Of a DNA stretch of 64,000 bases, positions 56,645-64,000 are shown one piece after another. Where the stretch lies: NCBI RefSeq assembly GCF_016545825.1, contig NC_052616.1, positions 12,462,001 to 12,526,000 of the forward strand, written 5' to 3'. The notes below the pieces were generated by a model. The model was not told where the DNA came from and did not search any database. It was given only the letters and a program-made list of their open reading frames with translations. A program made the position numbers and the translations under genes. This DNA comes from Eucalyptus grandis (Eukaryota > Streptophyta > Magnoliopsida > Myrtales > Myrtaceae). The first letter of the stretch is position 1; every line of letters starts with the position of its first letter.

Positions 56645-57586
56645 TGTGACATCTCAAATTTTCAATCTTTTTTCTACTAAATTAATCAGGCATTTCATTG
56701 ACGTACCTATATGGCTGTTCTCAGAGCTTATCACTCTCGTGATAACTAGACTAGCTGAGGAAGCTATTAAGGGCTTTACAGCAAATAGACTTGACAATTC
56801 GACCAGAAATCGGCTTCTCGATTATGCTTATCTTTAGAGGCCATTACAGTACAGAATATAAATCGATTTGAGATCAGAGATAGGGCTGTTCGACTAAGAT
56901 ATGTCACCGATCGTGGGTGACTCCACTAAATTGAAAAATTCTCATTGACCGACACTAATATGATTTTACAGTCGTTTTGGTACCCTATGTCCGTAATTGA
57001 ATCCTCGAGATTTTCATGATAATCGAGAGTCGCCATTAAGTCGAGTGGGTTCATAGTGATTCGAAGAAAATCGACCACGGGTCATTTAACCTAAAAAGTT
57101 CTGAAAACTACCCAGTAGTCTAGGTCACGCTAAAAACGCACCGAATTACAGTGAATTCGAGTCCGATTATGGAAATTGAAAGTCTTGTCATGTCACGATC
57201 TATTTTGGGATCGTCAACTCATCCTCTGAAAATTTTTCAGAGATTCCAAGATTTTTACGGAAAATCGATTCGGACGACGCAAAAAATTAACGGAAATTCA
57301 GATTGGCCGAATTGAAGAGATTTTTTATTATCAAACCGATCTATTTGACAATGGGAACTTGCAGAAATGTTATGGGTTTTTCTTTATTGAAATTGGAGGT
57401 CGGATTGGGATTTTGTCGAAGAAATTGAAGACCAAAAATGGAAATTCGGAGCTTTGGGAGGGGCAGAAATTTTGGCATTAATTTGGATAATATGGTGGGA
57501 TTTAAAGTTTCGGAAAGTATTAGGGGGACATTGCATTTGCTGGTTTTATTTGTATGTTGATGGGCCTAAGTGAGCCCGTCTGCCCA
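56645..57586 (+). repeat. Partial gypsy (Del/Tekay-like) LTR, host of element D
   Basis: It starts TGTGACATCTCAAATTTTC, a start typical of plant Del/Tekay LTRs, and runs as AT-rich U3-like sequence until the D LTR begins at 57587. The rest should lie beyond D, right of the window. Confidence 0.5.
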
Positions 57587-58058
57587 TGTTGGGCCTAAAA
57601 GCCGAGCCCGCAAGATAAGGGCCCATGGAGGAACGGTTGCGATGTGAAAGGCTACGTTGTTTAGATACGAGGGGTTATGTCTTTTGGAGGAACGTTTTAC
57701 GTTGAAGAGATACGTCTTTTGGAGAAGACGTAAGAGAGAAAAAGAAAAAGGGAACATACCCTTTGGGGCACGTACATGGTTTTAGTCTCTCTCTCCCTTC
57801 AAGAAGCGTAAGACGCTACGCTCCCAAAAAACGACATTTTTCCCCCTAACAACAGCAGTATGCTCCTCGATAGACCGGGATCAGATTCTTCCTCGATTTT
57901 CAACATTGGTGTTTAAACTGTGGATAATAAGGTATGCTCGATTTCGTGGTGTGTCTTTGATCGGTGATACATGTTTGTTCTTGGGCTGGTCTTCCGCATT
58001 CGTTTTAGGGGTTCGATTTAGTGTCGAATCCGTTTTAGGGATTCAAGTATTCCCAACA
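57587..58058 (+). repeat. 5' LTR of element D
   Basis: 472 bp with inverted ends TGTTGGG and CCCAACA, directly before the primer site. Left flank GCCCA (57582-57586) would be the target duplication; the right copy is outside the window. Confidence 0.8.
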
Positions 58059-58059
58059 T

Positions 58060-58073
58060 TGGTATCAGAACCC
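58060..58073 (+). other. Primer-binding site of element D
   Basis: TGGTATCAGAACCC, one base different from the TGGTATCAGAGCC of the other elements, one base after the LTR. Confidence 0.85.
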
Positions 58074-58239
58074 TAGTTCATGTTTCTCGATCCCCTTTTT
58101 ATGTTATTGATTCATTTTTGTGGTCAAAATTCGAGAAAAGCCGTTGCTGGTCGATCGGGGATGGAAAAACCCGACACCCGCGCATTGTTCGCCCTATTTT
58201 GTGATTTTTTGGAAGTCGAAATTTGTTTTTGATAGTACA

Positions 58240-58670
58240 GGGTCGAAGCTCTCGTCGATACAAGAAAAACGAGTCACGGATCGCCACCGGGAGCCGCCGG
58301 ACGCGCCTCGACGCGCGGCCGAAATTCACTCGCGGATTCGGGCCCCCTCAGGCGCGTGCGTCGCACGCACCGTTTCGGCCCCAGGGGCGTGCGACGCACG
58401 CGTCGAAACCTAGTGCTTGCTGCACACATGCCAGCCGACGCCCGCATGACGTCAGCCCGCGCACGCATGCGGCACGTTCCGATTGGTTCGTCCAACCCGA
58501 TTCGACTCGACCCAACGGCCGTTGACTCGACCCGTTGACGTTGACCACATTTGACCGGTTGACTCGACTCGGCCATCCGTTGACCGTTGACTGGAGCTAA
58601 CCAGCGTTGATGTACATTGACCGCCCTTGAACGGGGTTGACCACCATTGATCGGCATTGACCGACCGAAA
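58240..58670 (+). promoter_or_regulatory. GC-rich leader of element D with ten TTGAC motifs
   Basis: The leader between primer site and gag turns strongly GC-rich. Between 58522 and 58661 the core TTGAC (W-box core bound by WRKY factors) occurs ten times, at 58522, 58535, 58541, 58551, 58559, 58580, 58587, 58617, 58637 and 58657, mostly in a GTTGACC context. Overlapping ORFs here run on both strands and look like by-products of GC content. Confidence 0.6.
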
Positions 58671-58847
58671 AAAAAAAGGAGGAAAATTTTGCATTTTCTA
58701 ATTTTGTTTATTATTGATTATAAGTAATCAATTTTATTTTTTTAATTCTGCATTTATTGCAAGAACCACGGAAAATTCTGTATTTTCCATTTTGTTTAAT
58801 GTGGATTATAAGTAATCCATTTTTGTACTGCATTTGTTGCAGAAACT

Positions 58848-59342
58848 ATGATGCATTATGCACGCATACCTGCATTTCCGAGAACGGAGGAGGAAAATAC
58901 AAGAATTAAAGGGCTAATGACAGAGTTAGCTAATTATCGGTGGAATGATGGTGATGTGGTATCATAGGTGATCAGGGTCAATGAGATGATACAAGAAATC
59001 ATCTAGAATGGTTATCCTATGCCGGATTTTGAGAAGGTGCCGGCCTTAATGAACACTCTTCCACCTGAATGGCAAGCAGTGTTAGATCGCCTATGGGAGG
59101 TCAACGTGGTCTCGGATTATAGGAGACTTGCAGTAGCTTTTGTAAGAGAATATTATAGGATCAAGTTAGCCAAAACTTTAACCCTTGGGATGAGTGCCAC
59201 TTGGCGCAGAGTGAATGCACCTTGGAGGTGGCATGAGAGCTCCCCAAAAGTCTTTCCTTGGTTGGCCAATGTGCCTTCAGATTTCTTAGAGAATTTTACT
59301 GATAGATTAGAAAAGACTTTCCCTATTTATTTCTTAAATTAG
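58848..59342 (+). pseudogene. Element D first gag-region frame (broken)
   Basis: From ATG at 58848 the frame has two in-frame TAG codons near 58965 and 59004, then runs open to 59342 (MPDFEKVPALMNTLPPEWQ, ending TFPIYFLN). Its place after the leader suggests gag, but it does not resemble the UBN2 gag of elements A, B and E, and I do not recognise the domain. It is followed by a 350-bp AT-rich spacer without a gene. Confidence 0.5.
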
Positions 59343-59698
59343 TTTGAAATGTTTTAGGTGTAGATATCTCTTTCTATGTTGATATTTTTTCCTCTGAATA
59401 TATTACTTAGTGTAATGGACATGTTTGATTATTGAAAGTTCAATATTATTTATTGCTGTAAATTAGTATGTTAATTTACAATACATCGTGGGAAGTTCAA
59501 GAAAGTTTTAGTGACTTTGTTGAACTTATTTTGCATAGAAGATTATATTAATGATAGTTTTAAGTTATGATTTTTTGGATGATGATTGGAAACAAAGTGA
59601 CATTTTGATTCTAAAACCGTACTTAAAATTATTCATTAATATGATGGGTCTATGCAAAATGGATGCATAAATGATAGGCATTAATAATTCGTGCATAT

Positions 59699-60247
59699 GT
59701 GTCTGATATGTTCGGATCGATGACTTCAGCAACTAAGAACATAATTGCTTATTTGAACAAAGAAGACAAAATGAATGGCAAGAGTTGTGAAATATTGAAT
59801 ATGAAAATTCAATGTGTGCTTGAAAAGCAAGAAGGACTAGAAGCTCTTGACCATGTTATGGAAGAAATTGAGGATGCTATGCGCCACCTTGAGCTAGCAG
59901 AGGATTGCCTCAAGGCATTTGAGAAGGAAACACATATTTGCTATATTGCTTCCAACTCAGAAGGAGCTTCGAACTCTAAGCGTAAGCACATTGATTCGTT
60001 CAGTATGTGGAAATGCAAGGGATCAAGTCCTTCTTGCAAGAAACCAAGAGCTGGCCAACATAAGAGTGGAAAACGTCCTCGAGTGAAGAGTATTTCAAGG
60101 GTGAAGTGTTACAACTGTGACCAGAAGGGTCACTACACTCGCGACTGTCGCAAGTCAAAGAAAGTACTCACCTCTTGTACTCTTAAGAGCTTTGCTAATG
60201 TGTCAAGTTCTATATTCTTAGTTGAATCTAATCTTTGTGGACTGTAG
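59699..60247 (+). pseudogene. Element D gag C-terminal part with zinc knuckle
   Basis: This 182-codon frame starts SDMFGSMTSATKNIIAYL after Met. A helical, charged middle (LEALDHVMEEIEDAMRHLE) is followed by a Lys/Arg-rich segment and CYNCDQKGHYTRDC at about residues 137-150, a complete C-x2-C-x4-H-x4-C RNA-binding knuckle. It ends at a TAG at 60245, immediately before the protease active-site region in another frame. Gag packages element RNA. The knuckle is intact here; the gag as a whole is split from the upstream frame. Confidence 0.8.
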
Positions 60248-61738
60248 ATTCGGGAGCAACAGACCATGTAGCGAATGATAGAGAATCCTTTATAGAATTT
60301 CGACGAGTTCCGAACTGGAACTAAGTGGATTTATGTAGGAAATAACTCCAGAGCTGAAGTTAAAGGGATTGGCATCTGCCAATTGAATATGTGTGGTGGA
60401 TGCACCTTGTTCCTACATTATGTTTTTTATACTCCGGAGATTCGTTGAAATTTAGTGTCTGTTTTGGTGTTGGTTAAGGTTAGTTTTAGTGTGAACTTCC
60501 ATAATAGCGGTGTAAATTTATATTTTGATACAAACTACTATGGTTGTGATCATTTTCTGGATGATTTTATTGTACTAAATGTTGACTGTGGTGATATCAA
60601 TGTTTGTTATTCCCTTTTCATGTCTTCTACTTCATATCATCATGATGTAAATGTGTGGTATGCTAGACTTGGTCATATTGGCCAACAACGTATGAATAGA
60701 CTAGCAAAAGAGGGCTTGTTAGGTAACATTGAAAAAGTCAATTTGCCCATATGTGAGCATTGCCTCGTAGGGAAAATAACAAGAAAAACATTTGGAAAAG
60801 GGAAAAGAGCTAAATTTCCTTTGCATTTAATCCATTTTGACGTATGTGGTCCAATGAATGTGAGAGGAAGGCATGGGGCTATTTATTTCATCACATTTAT
60901 AGATGATTATACTCGATTCGGATATGTCTATTTGATTTCTTATAAATCTGAAGCATTGAGTTGTTTCAAAAAGTTTATGAGCTTGGTAGAAAGTCAATTA
61001 GACAAGAAAATAAAAGTATTGCGATCCGATCGAGGTCGAGAATATTTATCTGATGAGTTTAGAAAATTATGTGATGAAAAAGGAATAGAAAGATAGTTGT
61101 CTGTTCCATATACTCCTCAACAAAATGGTGTTGTGGAGAGAAGGAACAGAACCCTATTGGAAATGGTTAGGTCCATGATGACGCATGCTAACTTACTTAT
61201 CACTTTTTGGAGTGATACGTTGTTAACTGCTGCCTATATACTTAACCGAGTGCCTTCTAAATCAGTTACTTCCACTTCATATGAGTTATGGACAGGCAAA
61301 CAATCGGACTTAAGTTTTCTTAAACCATGGGGTTGTGCTACCTATACTCATGAGCCCACTCAAAAGTTTGGGAAATTGAGTCCCAGAGGAAAGAAGAGTA
61401 TTTTCATCAGATACTCTGAACACTCGAAAGGGTATGTGTTCATAGGTGAGCAGGAAAGTGGAAGTATAATTGAATTCGAATCATGGGATGTCACATTTTT
61501 AGAGAATGAATTTCCTAAGAAGGGCGAAATAGGTGATGATTACTCCCTATTTGAAACCTTTGATCAAGATAATGAACATAATGGAGTTCGTCCAAGTGGG
61601 AGTAACATGAGAAGTGATGAATTTAATTCAAATCACTCTCAATTACAACCATATGATGAGATGATATCGTCATTATCTAATCTGAGTGGGAGCATGATGG
61701 GGAATGATGTGCAAAGTGTACAATCTCCCATACGGTGA
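60242..61738 (+). pseudogene. Element D protease remnant and integrase (broken)
   Basis: Protease starts VDSGATDHVA, an intact Asp-Ser-Gly, but a frameshift near 60315 and a TGA at about 60446 break it. Integrase frame 60455-61096 has WYARLGHIGQQRMNRLA, CEHCLVGK, HFDVCGP (first Asp) and LRSDRGREYLSDEF (second Asp). After a TAG at about 61094 the second frame (61097-61738) has PQQNGVVERRN (Glu) and WGCATYTHEPTQKFGKL. It then runs to a TGA just before SRKSIPRRYFDIKGE. With the protease Asp and integrase triad all present, D is less decayed here than C. Confidence 0.87.
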
Positions 61739-61844
61739 GCAAGTCGCAAAAGTATTCCCCGTCGATATTTTGACATTAAAGGGGAAACTTTCATGGTTGC
61801 TCCACCAGATGAAGATGAGCCAAGAAATGTGAATGAGGCTTTAA

Positions 61845-62551
61845 GGCCCTACATGGTAATGTTCTTTGTTCTTGTTTATGAACAAAAATTTTGTTTTTTT
61901 GTTCTTGGGAACAAAAAAAGAACAGAAACGCGTTTGTTTGTGTTTTTGTTCAAAATCTGTTCTTTTGTTCCCGAAACAAAATTGGAACGGAAATGAGAAA
62001 CAAAAAAGTTGTTTTTTTGTTCCAGAAACACTTTTGAAGAACACGTTTTCTCTCTGTTCTCTTTTCTTCTTCTTTTCTTCTTCTTTTTTTCTTTGGCCGT
62101 CACCGGCCTCGGCCATGGCTGGCAATCGGCCGTCGAGAGCCATGGCTGGCAACCGGCCGTCGAGGGCCAGCGATGCTGTCAAGGGTCGGCGACCTCGCTG
62201 GAGCATCATCGGCCTCGCCGGATCCGGGCGAGGCCAAGCTCACCCAGCCACCGGCGAGGCTCGGCCTCACCGGGGGTCGGCGAGCTCGCCGTGGCTGGGC
62301 GAGGCTGCCGGCCAAAAGAAGAAAAAAAGAAAAAGAAAGGAAAAGAGGAAAAATAAAATAAAAATATTAAAAAATTAAAAGAAACAAAAAAAAGAATATA
62401 AATTTACCAAACGTGTTTCTATTTATTTTTATTTCCGGAACAAGTTTACCAAACGCATCTTTCGGTCAAAAATTGTTCCCCGGAATAGAAATAGTTTTTC
62501 TAATCTGTTCCCTCGAACAAATTTTGAACATAAACTTTAGCAAACGTGCCC
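61845..62551. mobile_element. Tourist-like (PIF/Harbinger-type) MITE in element D pol
   Basis: The insert begins GGCCCTACATGGTAATGTTC and ends with the reverse complement of GGGCACGTTTGCTAAAG. TAA flanks both sides (61842-61844 and 62552-62554). Removing the insert with one TAA rejoins the pol codons (EAL then CPSKEKW with Asn between). The ends show extended imperfect inverted repeats built from GTTC / GAAC units. The centre (62095-62310) is GC-rich with a short tandem GGCCATGGCTGGCAA-type duplication. No transposase was seen. ORFs in it are incidental. Confidence 0.78.
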
Positions 62552-62554
62552 TAA

Positions 62555-63585
62555 ATTGCCCTAGTAAGGAAAAATGGATTTATGCAATGGAAGATGAGAT
62601 GGAGTCAATGAAGTCAAACCATGTTTGGGAACTGGTTGATCTTCCAAAAGGATGCAAAGCTATTGGGAACAAGTGGGTTCTCAAAATAAAGCGTAAAGCT
62701 GATGGCTCGATAGAAAGGCATAAGGCTCGCCTTATGGTGAAGGGGTATAATCAACAGGAAGGAATTGATTATGAAGATACATTTTCTCTTGTAGTGAGAT
62801 TTACCTCGATTCGCATTATTTTGGCAATAGTGGCTAATATGGATCTTGAGTTACATCAAATGGATGTAAAGACTGCTTTCCTCAATGGAGAATCAGGGGA
62901 AGAAAAATATATGGAACAACCTGTTGATTTCATAATGAAAGGCCAAGAAGATGTATGTATGTCGACTTTTGAGATCGATATATGGCCTTAAGTAGTCGTC
63001 AAGACAATGGTATATACGTTTTTCATAATGCCATAATGGTATATGGTTTTAGAATGATTGATGAGGATCATTGTGTATATATTAAAAGATCCAAAGATCA
63101 ATTTGTGATCATATCAATTTGTGAAGCAATATGGAGTTTGTTAACACTGTTAATAGTTTGTTATCTTTCAACTTTGAGATGAAAAATATGGGTGAGGCTG
63201 CATACATTCTTGGAGTTAAGATTTTAAGAGATCGTTATCTCTTTCACAGGAAACATACATCAATAATGTTCTTGAACGATTTCGTATGCAAGATTATAAA
63301 CCCATAGATACTCCTATTGCAAAAGGCGAAGGATTTAGCCACAGATTGTGTCCAAGGACTCCACAAGAGAAGGAACAAATGCAACATGTTCCTCATGCTA
63401 GTGTTGTTGGGAGCTTGATGTACGCTATGATGTGTACAAGACCTGACATATGTTTTGCAGTTGGAATGGTGAGTAAATACCAATCCAATCCAGGTCAAGC
63501 ACATTGGACAACCGTTAAGAGAATACTGAGGTATCTAAAGGGAACTGCTGATTATAAGCTGAGTTATCAAGGAAAGGATCTGTGA
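62555..63585 (+). pseudogene. Element D reverse transcriptase (broken)
   Basis: After the MITE, RT resumes with EKWIYAMEDEMESMKSNHVW, GNKWVLKIKRKADGSIERHK, then GYNQQEGIDYEDTFSLVVRF and LELHQMDVKTAFLNGE. A frameshift near 62960 affects the YGLK region. A TAA at about 62990 and a deletion remove the part where YVDD should be (near 63110-63150). The connection part (63286-63585) has VGSLMYAMMCTRPDICFAV and TVKRILRYLKGTADYKL. The catalytic YVDD is missing, so RT cannot work. Confidence 0.85.
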
Positions 63586-64000
63586 CTCAAAAGCTATTCT
63601 GAGGCTGATTGGGGAAGAGATTTAGATGAAAAGAAATCTACCTCTGGGTTTGTTTTCTTACTGAATAATGGCGCCATATGTTGGAGCAATAAGAAACAAA
63701 TGTGTATAACCTTGTCTACGATGGAAGCTGAGTTCGTGGCATTATCAACAGCAATACAAGAAGGTGTTCGGCTTAAGAGATTTTTGGATCATTTAAATGT
63801 TATTGAAAGTGCTGCAGACCTCATTGTTGGTTAATTGTGATAGCCAAGTAGCAATAGCATACACCAAATATCCAAAATATCATGGCAAGACCAAACATAT
63901 AGATACTAAGTATAATTTTGTCAAGAATATAGTTGCACAAAAAGATGTAAACTTATAGTATATATCTACACATAGAATGGTAGCAGATCCTATGACAAAG
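63586..64000 (+). pseudogene. Element D RNase H, cut by the window edge
   Basis: The translation shows [38 protein letters not shown] and a degenerate CDSQVAIAYTKYPKYHGKTK, in more than one frame, with stops near 63583 and 63830. The catalytic Glu and Asp positions are recognisable. The domain runs to the end of the window (RMVADPMTK at about 63975-64000). Confidence 0.82.

Larger units (their letters stand above)
57587..64000 (+). mobile_element. Ty1/copia element D, 5' LTR to RNase H, runs off the right edge
   Basis: Plus-strand copia with 5' LTR (57587-58058), primer site (58060-58073), a GC-rich leader, a gag region in two frames, protease remnant, integrase, RT and RNase H. The RNase H continues past base 64000. 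A 707-bp MITE splits pol at 61845-62551. The family is the same as or close to element C, since blocks throughout pol align. Several stops and a lost YVDD region show that it is dead. Confidence 0.88.

Noticed and set aside
58120..58694. Overlapping frames in the element D leader
   Set aside because: Frames arise on both strands from GC-rich repeats without stops; there is no domain and the place is between primer site and gag.
61866..62378. 170-codon frame across the MITE
   Set aside because: It is low complexity, lies inside a TAA-flanked insert, and has overlapping frames on both strands.
1..64000. CRISPR arrays, operons, bacterial ribosome sites
   Set aside because: The content is plant nuclear; the regular repeats present are minisatellites or LTR units, with no CRISPR spacing.

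Overview
The window is plant nuclear DNA, most likely from a eudicot, perhaps woody; I cannot name the species. The evidence is Ty1/copia and Ty3/gypsy (Tat-type, dual RNase H) retrotransposons primed by initiator tRNA-Met, plant MITEs, a Cf-9-type receptor-like-protein gene, long AT-rich spacers and a 100-N assembly gap. No intact host gene was found. Almost everything is nested, decayed transposable elements.

Layout. 1-12468 is a stack of retroelements. Copia A (minus) sits inside copia B (minus), B sits inside copia C (plus), and C probably sits inside a long Tat/Ogre-type LTR ending at 12468. 12469-15862 is AT-rich spacer with a (TA)n tract and a near-perfect 348-bp tandem duplication. 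15863-20007 is a broken LRR receptor-like-protein gene on the minus strand. It is interrupted by a 1165-bp insert flanked by AGGTAAT on both sides. The insert carries two opposed fragments resembling the peroxisome-proliferation gene PEX11A, and its ends look exactly like a GT-AG intron that would keep the LRR frame. 21222-21917 is a MITE-like element.

22146-23322 is an 835-bp direct repeat running into the gap. 23423-30219 is the most unusual object: seven consecutive LTR+internal units of a small coding-less LTR retroelement (LTR about 450 bp, internal about 515 bp, with recognisable PBS and PPT). Neighbouring units share single LTRs. 30220-34832 is a long gypsy-type LTR-like sequence with 183-bp, 49-bp and 38-40-bp internal repeats. 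A 2662-bp solo LTR, flanked by CATGA duplications, lies within its minisatellite.

34833-53510 is one Tat-lineage gypsy element (F) interrupted by two copies of a single copia family (E1 minus, E2 plus). E2 is complete, with both LTRs and a TAAAT target duplication. Both copies keep gag but end at the same stop where protease should begin, so the family looks gag-only. 53511-56644 is unassigned spacer. 56645-57586 is a partial gypsy-type LTR, and 57587-64000 is copia D (plus), which runs off the right edge. D has a GC-rich leader with ten TTGAC motifs and a Tourist-like MITE inside its pol gene.

The genes do not form a pathway. The interest lies in structure: order of nesting, non-autonomous element families, LTR-sharing tandem amplification, and an insertion that mimics an intron. 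All coordinates and similarity statements come from reading by eye; no alignment or database search was run.
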